Positions 56,442-64,000 of a DNA stretch of 64,000 nt are shown here, piece after piece (positions within the stretch are counted from its first letter, which is position 1; each line of letters begins with the position of its first letter). Both the position numbers and the translations under genes were made by a program. The stretch lies in the IMG/VR virus record IMGVR_UViG_3300023440_000003, positions 1 through 64,000 of that record; one strand, 5' to 3'. Origin of the DNA: a virus. The notes beneath the pieces were generated by a model. That model had not been told where the DNA came from and ran no database searches. It saw nothing but the letters and a program-made list of their open reading frames with translations.

Positions 56442-58399
56442 AAGGCAAATTTTAATTCTTTTACATAAGACAGGAATTTATCGAACTCATCTATTAAAAT
56501 TTTAAGTTCATCTTCTGGGTAATCTATACCGCCTAATCTTGCCATTAACAAATATTTGGCCAGAATGCTTTCAGCTTCTTCTAGAATAGGTAAACCCTCG
56601 ATCAAATATGCCATATTTTCAGGAGCTGCAAGAGACAAACTAAAAATAGAATCCAGAGTAGTTGCATCGTTTAATTCTATTGCGATTTTTATGATCTGCC
56701 ATGGCATTATTAAGTTATTGAATTTATCAAGTAATTCTCTGCCTTTATAAGATGCTTTTTTCAACATTTCGTTTATGGAACTTGATGGCAGATAGAAATC
56801 ATTAATGTATACTTCACTATGCTGCATAGCCAGTTTAAGCAGATTTCCTGCATCACTAGGTTTATATCTGTGAGAAAGTATAAAAGTCGCTTCATCCCAG
56901 GTTAAGTTTTTAAGGTCAAATGTTATCGTATCGTAATATATTGATGCTCCTTTTATGATTCTATCTAAGTAAGGTCCTTCTATACTGAAAGTTTTACTTT
57001 GTCTGTCATAACGTATGATACAGGTAGAAAGGTCTTTATTAATATCATGCTTGGCTTGCTTGAGTATGTTTGCATTGCATTTTATTACTTCTGTTTTTTT
57101 AGTCACCTCTATTAACTTAACAGATTTGCCAGGTAATCTTATATTTGATTCATCATCGCTTATCATTACCATTGCATGATCTGAAGAATTATTTATAACA
57201 ACTTTATATTTCTTATCGAGTCCATCGAAAATGATAGTATAACCATGTCGTTTATCTATTTCTTTGGTAACTACTTGCCAGGGACCAAATGCATATTTAT
57301 CATCTATCACAATAAAGTAGTATCTTCCTGGTAAAGCAATAGGATGCTCTTTTAAATGTACGTTCTTTTTTAATTTAGTTATTGCTGCAAAAGGTTCATC
57401 AAAACTTACATCAAACCATTTATCACTTATAAAAATGTATCCTTTATCTATCGTTTTATCGTCTTTTATATCTTTCCATTGAAATACTTTGCCTTCTAAT
57501 TTGAGTTTTCTTTCTGGCGAATATGTAATAATACTATCGCCGGCTTTTGCAGTTATGAAATCAATACTGGCTATTTTTACAGGATATGTTTTACCAAAAT
57601 TTAATGTGACCGTTTGATGTGCTGCAATGAACTCTATGAATTTTTTACTGTCTATATTATATTTTTCTGCTATTTTATGTAGTGTTGTATAGTCTCCTTT
57701 TATTTTTATAGGGTTCCATATTTTCTGACTATTCATTATGATTGTAAATTTTCCTGGAACTTCTGCATCTTTGCGTATTTGTATTACTGGTCTATCAATA
57801 CTATCCTCAAAAACTTCGGTCAGCTTATTTATATCCGGAAAGACTCTACTTTGAAGCACATCCAGTATTTCATTGAAATGTGGGTACTTAACTCTTAACT
57901 TATCTACTTCTCTTTTATGCTGATTTAGTATGTTGGCTAATTTAAGAAGTTTCGTTCTATTCGTTAATGAAGAGACTTTCTCAAGCAAAGCTCTGGAACC
58001 AGACTGTGGAGCCAATGCTCCCCCGCCTATATCAGGTTGTTTTGGAATTCCAGCCGTTCCTGCAAATAATTTGTTTCCTTGTAAGGCATCATATAGTTTT
58101 CGTGGATTGGCATAAGTAAGTTTTTTATCAACTATCATAAGATCTATTGGTAAGAGTTTTCTGTTTCTTATAATTACCGGAAGATCCACACGTGCATCTT
58201 CTGAATATATGGTTACATATCCTATAGCATTATTTTCATCCGCCTTAATAAAAATAACGTCCATTATATATGGTGCAGTTTCTGGATATTTTTCCGTTAC
58301 AGTTTGTATTACAATACCAGTCCACTGTGATGGATCTGGAGGAAGACTAATTTCCTCACTGTTACTACGGAGCACGTTTGTAATAGGGTTCACTGCCAT
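56432..58399 (-). CDS. Large hypothetical virion protein, 655 residues
   Basis: The protein has a mixed alpha/beta N-terminal half, a central beta-rich region with repeated strands (VTLNFGKTYPVKIASIDFIT, ALPGRYYFIVIDDKYAFGPW) and a helical C-terminus. Five hydrophobic-x-Lys-x-Ala motifs occur (LLKLA twice, LHKIA, LKKAS, IIKIA), as in the scaffold-like and protease-like proteins. No enzyme motif is seen. It lies next to a small minus-strand virion-type gene. Probably a virion protein; the type cannot be given. Confidence 0.5.
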   Translation of the reverse strand: MAVNPITNVLRSNSEEISLPPDPSQWTGIVIQTVTEKYPETAPYIMDVIFIKADENNAIGYVTIYSEDARVDLPVIIRNRKLLPIDLMIVDKKLTYANPRKLYDALQGNKLFAGTAGIPKQPDIGGGALAPQSGSRALLEKVSSLTNRTKLLKLANILNQHKREVDKLRVKYPHFNEILDVLQSRVFPDINKLTEVFEDSIDRPVIQIRKDAEVPGKFTIIMNSQKIWNPIKIKGDYTTLHKIAEKYNIDSKKFIEFIAAHQTVTLNFGKTYPVKIASIDFITAKAGDSIITYSPERKLKLEGKVFQWKDIKDDKTIDKGYIFISDKWFDVSFDEPFAAITKLKKNVHLKEHPIALPGRYYFIVIDDKYAFGPWQVVTKEIDKRHGYTIIFDGLDKKYKVVINNSSDHAMVMISDDESNIRLPGKSVKLIEVTKKTEVIKCNANILKQAKHDINKDLSTCIIRYDRQSKTFSIEGPYLDRIIKGASIYYDTITFDLKNLTWDEATFILSHRYKPSDAGNLLKLAMQHSEVYINDFYLPSSSINEMLKKASYKGRELLDKFNNLIMPWQIIKIAIELNDATTLDSIFSLSLAAPENMAYLIEGLPILEEAESILAKYLLMARLGGIDYPEDELKILIDEFDKFLSYVKELKFAFQG

Positions 58400-58439
58400 T
58401 TGTCTAAAAGTATATCACAGAGATTAATTAACTTCCAAT

Positions 58440-59126
58440 TTAAGGATAGATTACAGGACCCTTGCATGTAGAACTACTTGTAGCTGATGTAGTGGTTCCT
58501 GTTACTGTCATATAAGCTTCACTGCCTGATATTATAGCTTCATAAATATTTATTATTTCAGTCACAAGAGTTTGCATAAATTTGGGCAATTCTCCTGTGG
58601 GATTACCTGTGCTATCATATTTTGTAAATCCCAGACTTATGAAATAAGATATAATCGCATTTTCCAGCGATGATCTATTCTGTAATGACAAGTCAGCATA
58701 TGCAGATCCAGATGTGGTGGGTGTCGTCTCTAGATTTGTGATATCTAGAGTATTGATCTGATTAAGGAATTGTCTAAATGCATTTACGAATATATTTAGA
58801 AAATCATCTCCAAAACCTTGTTGTATGTTTAATGCAGCCTTTGCATTATTGATTGCAGTAGCTACTGCTGGATGATTACTATCAGGTATTATTGAAAACA
58901 TTAACGTTATCGAGGTTACGTTAGTTATTATTGGGCCTGCGATTATAGCTGTCGCAGTTATTGAAGTATAATCGTAAAACAGATCTCCCATAGCCTTTGC
59001 TATTATTTCATCGAACCTTTCATTTATATTTGGTATTAATGGTTTATTACTAACGATGTCTGGATATGTATTTTGATACTCTGTGAGTATCAGATTACCT
59101 AATTTTTTATCTATACTAATTGACAT
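58440..59126 (-). CDS. Virion-type protein, 228 residues
   Basis: The protein is rich in Thr, Ile, Ala and Asn (ITATAIIAGPIITNVTSITL), with a Ser/Thr-rich C-terminus ending TSSSTCKGPVIYP. This composition is typical of phage shell or tail proteins with long beta strands. It is divergent from the gene upstream of the terminase. No family is recognised. Confidence 0.5.
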   Translation of the reverse strand: MSISIDKKLGNLILTEYQNTYPDIVSNKPLIPNINERFDEIIAKAMGDLFYDYTSITATAIIAGPIITNVTSITLMFSIIPDSNHPAVATAINNAKAALNIQQGFGDDFLNIFVNAFRQFLNQINTLDITNLETTPTTSGSAYADLSLQNRSSLENAIISYFISLGFTKYDSTGNPTGELPKFMQTLVTEIINIYEAIISGSEAYMTVTGTTTSATSSSTCKGPVIYP

Positions 59127-59155
59127 TGAATTGCCTCAATGATAAAGTAGAATAC

Positions 59156-59980
59156 GTGATTAGATTACCTTGCATACGTTTCATAGCGGCTTCATTAATT
59201 TTATTTGATGATATAGAACAATGTAAAGAGTTTCTTGTACAGAATTACGTTCCTTTACCTCCGGATGATAAATTACAAAAATTGAATGAAGTAGTGAAAG
59301 GCTCTTCAAAACGATTGACAAAGACTCAAAAAATAAAACTTCTGAAAGAAAAGAAAATGCCAGAATTTGCAAGGTATTTTATAAAGGGTGAAATAGACAT
59401 GGAGCCTGATTTTGATGAGCTCTTACACGTGCAGCAAAGTTTTAATATAAGAATACCACTTCAAGCTTTTTTGATGACCAAAGACCCTGACATGTTGAAA
59501 TTAAGTCCTTTTGAGGTTTCTGAAAAAACACGTGAACTTTATAAATTCTATTTATTTGACATAGAAAAGATGAGATTAAAAGACTGGATAGTTTATCTTA
59601 AGTTACTGTATGAATTATTTCCTACGGATGCCAAATTGCTACTTATGCTTAAGAAAGGAGAAACTTTCTTATTTAAAAGGCACTTCAAACACTATTTGAA
59701 GATAAGTATGGATGATGTAAATATGGAGCTTAATAGTACTGCTGTTACAGTATTTCGCTTGTTAAGTGAACAGATTATTAAACAGGATGAATATGGAAAT
59801 TTATACCTTGAAATGAAGCCAGAAGTTTTTAGGGAGGCTAGATTATGGGCTAATTTACTTATTAATTCTATGAAGGTATTCAGAGAACAACTGACAGGAG
59901 AACAGATACCAGAAAAAGTGGAATTAGTGCCACATGAATATGATATACCCACATTAAAAAGATTAATAGATGGGAAGTAA
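59156..59980 (+). CDS. Protein upstream of terminase; possible small terminase subunit
   Basis: About 274 residues, started at GTG 59156, 12 bases after AATGATAAAG (a form of the TATGAT box); an in-frame TTG at 59120 lies within the start of the divergent gene. The protein is basic and helical (KRLTKTQKIKLLKEKKMPEF, HFKHYLKISMDDVNMEL) and has no motif I can name. It overlaps the terminase gene by 11 bases, so a packaging role is likely, but no small-terminase signature is visible. Confidence 0.5.
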   Translation: MIRLPCIRFIAASLILFDDIEQCKEFLVQNYVPLPPDDKLQKLNEVVKGSSKRLTKTQKIKLLKEKKMPEFARYFIKGEIDMEPDFDELLHVQQSFNIRIPLQAFLMTKDPDMLKLSPFEVSEKTRELYKFYLFDIEKMRLKDWIVYLKLLYELFPTDAKLLLMLKKGETFLFKRHFKHYLKISMDDVNMELNSTAVTVFRLLSEQIIKQDEYGNLYLEMKPEVFREARLWANLLINSMKVFREQLTGEQIPEKVELVPHEYDIPTLKRLIDGK

Positions 59981-61505
59981 CAAACCAGTACAGCTTCGCA
60001 GAAGCGATCTTGTTGCAAGTCTTATATATATCGGAGGAAAGCCTTTTGATTTTAAAAATAGAGAATATTTAATACCTATTTATGATACATTTAGGCCGGT
60101 TGTATTAAAAGGTGGTAGACAGATTGAAAAAAGTACTTTGCTTGCTGTGATTATGATTATTGACGGAATAAGTCATGATTTTTTCAATTCGTTATATGTG
60201 AGTTATACTCAAAAACAGGTATCATTTTTTTCTAATTTACGTTTCGATCCTATAGCGTCATACTCTCCTTACATAAAATCTCATTTCTATACCGGCTCAA
60301 ATCTAATAAAAAGGGTTGGTGATAAAACTTTTCGCAATGGTTCTGCGTTCTTTTTTAGATCAATGTATTCACATCATACAGCAGAATCTATAAGAGGATT
60401 AAGCGCTGATAGAATATGTTTCGATGAGGTTCAAAGTCTCGATCCTAGAGGAATGTCTATAGTGGAGGAATGTATGTCCCACTCACCGTATAAATATGTA
60501 ATATATGCAGGTACAGCAAAATCTCCTCAGAATGAAATAGAACGTATGTGGAATATGTCGACTCAGATTGAGTATATGATCAAATGTGAAGCATGCAACC
60601 ACTGGAATTATCAGGATGAGAAAATAATAGGCAAAAACAGTTATATATGCAGTAGATGTGGAAAGCCTATAGATATGAGAAATGGTACTCTTGTTATGAT
60701 GGGAGATAAATATGCGCCATACTTTGGAATGCGTATCACTCAGATGCAGGCTCCTTTTGTAAGTTTTGATGAAATAAAACTTAAATATGAACGTATGCCA
60801 TTATATCTGTTCTATAATGAAGTCCTGGGTCTTCCTTATGAATTTGCAGAACGCCCCATCAGTTTAAGAGAACTGCAGGCTTGTTGTGTTGATAGAGATT
60901 TCATAGAGTCTTCTACTCTTGTAGGTAGAACTGTAGCTGCGGGAATAGATTGGGGAGGCGGTACCAGATCTTTTACTGAGGTGGTTATAGGAGAATTTAT
61001 AAATGGTAAGTACAAAGTCTATTATGTGCATAGATTAAAAGTAGCAGATCCTATTGAGCAGGTGGATTTTCTATCTAGATTGCTGAAGACTTATAAAGTC
61101 AGAATTGCCGTATGTGATATGGGTTTTGGTGACATGAAAGTACAGGAGCTTAGAGCTCTAACTGGCATTCCAGTTATTGGTTGTTATTATTCATCTACTA
61201 AAGTCAGAAGCATTATATATAAAGAAAAAGAAAATATGATCCATGTAAATAGAACCTGGGCCTTAAGTGAAGTATTTCGTCTTTTGAAACGTAGAAGGTT
61301 TGAATTTCCCAGATATTCTATAATGGCAGAATTTTTTGAAGAAATCCTGAACGTAACAACTGAGGTACATCAAGTTCAGGGGCAAGATACAATTATGTAT
61401 ATTCACGATGCCGAACATCCAGATGATTTTCTTCATGCGCTGAATTATTTTAAAATAGCCTGCGATTATAAAAAATTCGTTGACAATCTTAACATAGTGG
61501 TTTAG
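59970..61505 (+). CDS. terL: Terminase large subunit
   Basis: The 511-residue protein has the ATPase Walker A at residues 48-56 (GGRQIEKST, with Glu at the position usually held by Gly), Walker B ending D152-E153 (ICFDEVQ) and a motif III segment (YAGTAKSP). A zinc-ribbon-like set C206/C209 and C227/C230 lies between the domains. The nuclease domain shows D327 (AGIDWGGG), D383 (VCDMGFGD) and D485/D486 (HPDDFLHAL). It is the motor that pumps DNA into the prohead and cuts it. It overlaps the upstream gene by 11 bases. Confidence 0.9.
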   Translation: MGSNKPVQLRRSDLVASLIYIGGKPFDFKNREYLIPIYDTFRPVVLKGGRQIEKSTLLAVIMIIDGISHDFFNSLYVSYTQKQVSFFSNLRFDPIASYSPYIKSHFYTGSNLIKRVGDKTFRNGSAFFFRSMYSHHTAESIRGLSADRICFDEVQSLDPRGMSIVEECMSHSPYKYVIYAGTAKSPQNEIERMWNMSTQIEYMIKCEACNHWNYQDEKIIGKNSYICSRCGKPIDMRNGTLVMMGDKYAPYFGMRITQMQAPFVSFDEIKLKYERMPLYLFYNEVLGLPYEFAERPISLRELQACCVDRDFIESSTLVGRTVAAGIDWGGGTRSFTEVVIGEFINGKYKVYYVHRLKVADPIEQVDFLSRLLKTYKVRIAVCDMGFGDMKVQELRALTGIPVIGCYYSSTKVRSIIYKEKENMIHVNRTWALSEVFRLLKRRRFEFPRYSIMAEFFEEILNVTTEVHQVQGQDTIMYIHDAEHPDDFLHALNYFKIACDYKKFVDNLNIVV

Positions 61506-61526
61506 TTTGGGTATTGAACATATGAA

Positions 61527-61532
61527 TATGCT
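61527..61532 (+). promoter_or_regulatory. -10 box (TATGCTAAAAT) before 61548
   Basis: TATGCTAAAAT lies 15 bases before the ATG at 61548, which has no ribosome binding site. The 11-base box is identical to the one before the RNA polymerase gene. Confidence 0.5.
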
Positions 61533-61547
61533 AAAATTGACTTGACT

Positions 61548-62576
61548 ATGGAAATAGTTAAGAAAGCCATAGATCTGTATTATAGTGAAAAACTAGATCC
61601 TCATGCTGTATTAGCCGCCTGGGTTTTACGTGATAGACCTCCCAGAGCTGTTATAGAAAAAGCTGCTAAGGAAATAAATCAAGCTCTTTATACTGAGGAA
61701 GTCCTGAGAAGAGGTAATCTGGATGTAAATATTCCTTTGATAAATATAGACAAAGTAATGAAACTTATTGAATCTTACGAAAATAGTAACCCCAGATCTG
61801 AACCTCTTCCAGAAATAGATTTAGTATCTACTCCTTCCGCTATAGGAGAACTTGTTTCTAACGGTCGTATGGAATTATGGTTAAACGATATGTTAAAGCA
61901 AGCAGATGATCGTCCTAAAAGTTCTCCAGAAGCTTTGAGAGAAAAAGTTATTAATTTGTTGAAAACCACGTATACAGAAGAGTATAGGAAAATTAAAGAT
62001 CACTTAGTTAATACTATTCTTGATCTTGAAGATTTTACTGAAAAAGTAGCATCTGCTATGGTCAATGATACTGTATATTTAAATGTAGCTCCTCAGTCCT
62101 TTTTTCCTATTCTGGATCACTATATAAAAAATCCTGGAATTAAGAGTCTGATATTGCAAAAATATAATGAAGGCTTATCTAAGCATGCTTCTATTGATTC
62201 TTCTGAAATGATAAGTGGTGATAGAGTCATTGATGTTATTGATAAAATGAGCACTATTTACTATTTAAAATCCGACAACAGAACTAGACATCTCGATCAC
62301 ACTACAATATCTATTCCAGTTTTATACACTTTATTTTCTGAAATGGGATGTGAAGATATGTTGGACACCTCAGAAATAAAGCCAATAAAAAAAGAAAAAT
62401 CGGACGAAATAGAACTTGAAGTAAAAATACCTATTCCTAAAAGCCCGGGTGATCTAATTAATTATCTGTTAAGTTTCGACGTAGCGGAGTCTATTGATTA
62501 CAAACCTATTCTTCAGTCCATTATTGATCTGGCCAAACTCAAAATGCTATTGGGGGTGTTAGATGAATCGGAATGA
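61548..62576 (+). CDS. Hypothetical helical protein between terminase and protease
   Basis: The 342-residue protein is helical and carries at least four hydrophobic-x-Lys-x-Ala motifs (IVKKA, IEKAA, MLKQA, LSKHA). It overlaps the next gene by 14 bases. Order (terminase, this gene, small gene, protease) suggests a capsid-maturation or scaffold role. I chose ATG 61548 because the upstream TTG at 61542 lacks a ribosome binding site. Confidence 0.5.
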   Translation: MEIVKKAIDLYYSEKLDPHAVLAAWVLRDRPPRAVIEKAAKEINQALYTEEVLRRGNLDVNIPLINIDKVMKLIESYENSNPRSEPLPEIDLVSTPSAIGELVSNGRMELWLNDMLKQADDRPKSSPEALREKVINLLKTTYTEEYRKIKDHLVNTILDLEDFTEKVASAMVNDTVYLNVAPQSFFPILDHYIKNPGIKSLILQKYNEGLSKHASIDSSEMISGDRVIDVIDKMSTIYYLKSDNRTRHLDHTTISIPVLYTLFSEMGCEDMLDTSEIKPIKKEKSDEIELEVKIPIPKSPGDLINYLLSFDVAESIDYKPILQSIIDLAKLKMLLGVLDESE

Positions 62577-63021
62577 AATAGTATATGCTATGCTTTACAA
62601 AACTGCAGCTGGAGGGTCAATAGAACCGTTAGGAGTGCGCCACAGACTAAGAAGAATTGTAAGATTATTAACACCTCCTATGGTAGGCTTAGGAATACTT
62701 CACATGTACCACACTGTTAGATCATGGATCGATAAACGCCATTTTGAAAAAGTACTTGAAGAAGTCATGAAAGAACCATCAATAGCAAGATATCCAAAAG
62801 AACAAGTGCGTAGATATGCTGAAACTTTTTATGAACTCAATCCGGATCTTGCTACAAAAGCTGAAGTCTTAAAAACTTTTCTACGGTCTGCCTTAGCGAT
62901 GCAAGGTATAGATCCGGGTTTTGCTAGTAAAGTTGTGCAGAGAACTAAACCACCTATTGATATCAGTGTGCCTTTAGGTCCTATTATAGCTCAAAAACTT
63001 TTTGGGTCTATGGGATCATGA
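62563..63021 (+). CDS. Small protein with MLYKTAAGG motif
   Basis: The 152-residue basic protein begins EIVYAMLYKTAAGGS, an N-terminal KxA motif, then has a hydrophobic helix (RIVRLLTPPMVGLGILHMYH) and helical segments (VRRYAETFYELNPDLATKAE). GGGGGTGTTAG lies upstream of the ATG. It overlaps the protease-like gene by 4 bases. Likely part of the head module. Confidence 0.55.
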   Translation: MNRNEIVYAMLYKTAAGGSIEPLGVRHRLRRIVRLLTPPMVGLGILHMYHTVRSWIDKRHFEKVLEEVMKEPSIARYPKEQVRRYAETFYELNPDLATKAEVLKTFLRSALAMQGIDPGFASKVVQRTKPPIDISVPLGPIIAQKLFGSMGS

Positions 63022-64000
63022 TTAAGTATTTTTCAGATAGTATGATTCTTGCTTATGTAGATTTAAAAAAAGACATACTCCATAAAATTGCATCAAGTCC
63101 AGATCTTGAAAAAATCGCTGAAGAATCATTACGCAAAAAACCTTTAGAACCTGGGTATCGTAGAATTCTAATAAATGCACTAGGCGCTGGAGAATACTGG
63201 GGATTTAACAAGAGAGGTGATTATTTTCCTGAGAATGAACTGAATCCCTCAGAATATAGATTTGGCATCCCATATGGATATCAAACTTATGAAACTCATG
63301 GGAAAGTCTATTTACATCATAAAAAAGACAATCCTGAATTTTGCATTGGTAAAGTTGCAATGGCCTATTGGCATGATGGTTTAAAAAGAGTGTTTGTGTT
63401 AGGAGATGTACTGGAAAAGAAAGCTGCAAATTACTTAGAACACTTAAGATCTGGAAATCCAGTTCCCACATCAATGGGTGCAGCTGTGTTATTTGACGCT
63501 TGTAGTATATGTGCACCTGATTATGAATACTTAACTCAGTTTCATCCTGATGAAGTAAAGTTATTAATTAAACAAGGACAACTTCCTGGAGTACGCACTA
63601 AGCCCTCAGAAAGTCCATGTATACATGTACCCCACAGAGTTAGTACATATTATCCAGAATTAGACAAGTATGCCTATATGGTAAATTATTATCCCGTATT
63701 TATAGATATTTCTATTGTAGATAGGCCAGCAGATTCAATATCTGCAGCACTTAAAAAAATTGCGTCAATTGATGAAAGTTTGATTTTTAATACAAGCAAT
63801 CTGGCTAGAACTAAAACATTTATACATGAACAGTTATTACCTCAGTCAGTAGACAGCAAAGATATACTGCTTTTGGTCAAACTTGCTAATTTCTTAGGTC
63901 CCAAGAATACACTAAATTACCTCAGCAAATTACGCATTCCCTTAACTAAAGCTGAATTTGAAGCTATTAAACAAACTAAAATCGTCAAAACGGCTAATTT
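63018..64000 (+). CDS. Prohead-protease-like protein, C-terminus outside window
   Basis: The frame is open from ATG 63018 to the window end (327 residues). EYWGFNKRGDYFPENEL, then TYETHGKVYLHHKKDNPE and GNPVPTSMGAAV fit capsid-maturation proteases, with likely catalytic His at H100/H101 and Ser at S152, followed by a FDACSICAPDYEY Cys pair. Seven KxA motifs are present (LHKIA, LEKIA, IGKVA, LEKKA, LKKIA, LVKLA, IVKTA), consistent with self-cleavage if this is the site. It follows small head genes, and the major capsid gene would be expected next. The protease family call is good; the cleavage motif is a hypothesis. Confidence 0.7.
   Translation, partial: MIKYFSDSMILAYVDLKKDILHKIASSPDLEKIAEESLRKKPLEPGYRRILINALGAGEYWGFNKRGDYFPENELNPSEYRFGIPYGYQTYETHGKVYLHHKKDNPEFCIGKVAMAYWHDGLKRVFVLGDVLEKKAANYLEHLRSGNPVPTSMGAAVLFDACSICAPDYEYLTQFHPDEVKLLIKQGQLPGVRTKPSESPCIHVPHRVSTYYPELDKYAYMVNYYPVFIDISIVDRPADSISAALKKIASIDESLIFNTSNLARTKTFIHEQLLPQSVDSKDILLLVKLANFLGPKNTLNYLSKLRIPLTKAEFEAIKQTKIVKTAN

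Overview
The window reads as part of a large tailed bacteriophage (Caudoviricetes-type) genome. It carries a large terminase, a portal, a prohead-protease-like protein, a tape-measure-like protein, a baseplate spike, a long run of tail-fibre/adhesin genes and a T7-lysozyme-type amidase. There are no rRNAs, tRNAs or metabolic operons that I can see. Coding density is very high, with many ATGA-type overlaps, and base composition is about one third G+C. Ribosome binding sites are strong GGAGGTG types, the amidase implies a peptidoglycan-containing bacterial host, and the RNA polymerase is bacterial in type. A 71% GC structured RNA in an otherwise AT-rich genome, plus K/E/I/R-rich proteins, suggests (inference only) a thermophilic host. 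Signal-peptide and coiled-coil small proteins would fit a diderm host.

Layout. 0-6.7 kb: mostly minus strand, with a sulfotransferase, a glycosyltransferase, a truncated DNA methyltransferase, a MoxR-type AAA+ ATPase paired with a VWA protein, and small proteins. 6.8-12.4 kb: plus strand, small membrane and glycine-rich proteins, including possible lysis proteins. 13.2-18.5 kb: a scaffold-like protein, the portal and small virion proteins. 18.5-24.8 kb, minus strand: a tape-measure-like protein whose start codon abuts the stop codon of an intein-containing LigD-type ligase. 24.9-27.1 kb: a SNF2-type helicase and a RuvC-like resolvase. 27.2-34.5 kb: more glycine-rich small proteins, virion proteins, the endolysin, a GC-rich structured RNA and a holin-like protein. 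34.5-37.2 kb: an unknown minus-strand operon. 37.2-45.6 kb: tail fibres/adhesins with an embedded glycosyltransferase. 45.6-54.4 kb: a free-standing reverse transcriptase divergent from a 2.5-kilo-residue fused beta-beta' RNA polymerase with an intein in its catalytic loop. 54.4-64 kb: baseplate spike, SAM methyltransferase, virion proteins, terminase and prohead-protease-like protein (cut by the window end).

How it may work together. The phage appears to bring its own multisubunit-type RNA polymerase. Several plus-strand transcription units begin with a TATGATAAAAT-like box 12-15 bases before a start codon that lacks a Shine-Dalgarno sequence, so dedicated phage promoters are plausible. LigD, the SNF2 helicase and the RuvC-like nuclease would handle DNA ends and recombination. 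A short motif, hydrophobic-x-Lys-x-Ala, recurs near the N-terminus of more than a dozen small proteins and many times in the scaffold-like and protease-like proteins. It could be a prohead-protease cleavage or packaging signal.

The items most worth a second look are the GC-rich RNA (about 33.93-34.20 kb), the fused RNA polymerase with catalytic loop DYDGN after predicted splicing, the LigD interrupted by an intein inside its phosphoesterase active site, the KxA motif, and two genes with perfect in-frame internal ribosome binding sites. All functional calls were made by eye from sequence motifs. No database search was run.
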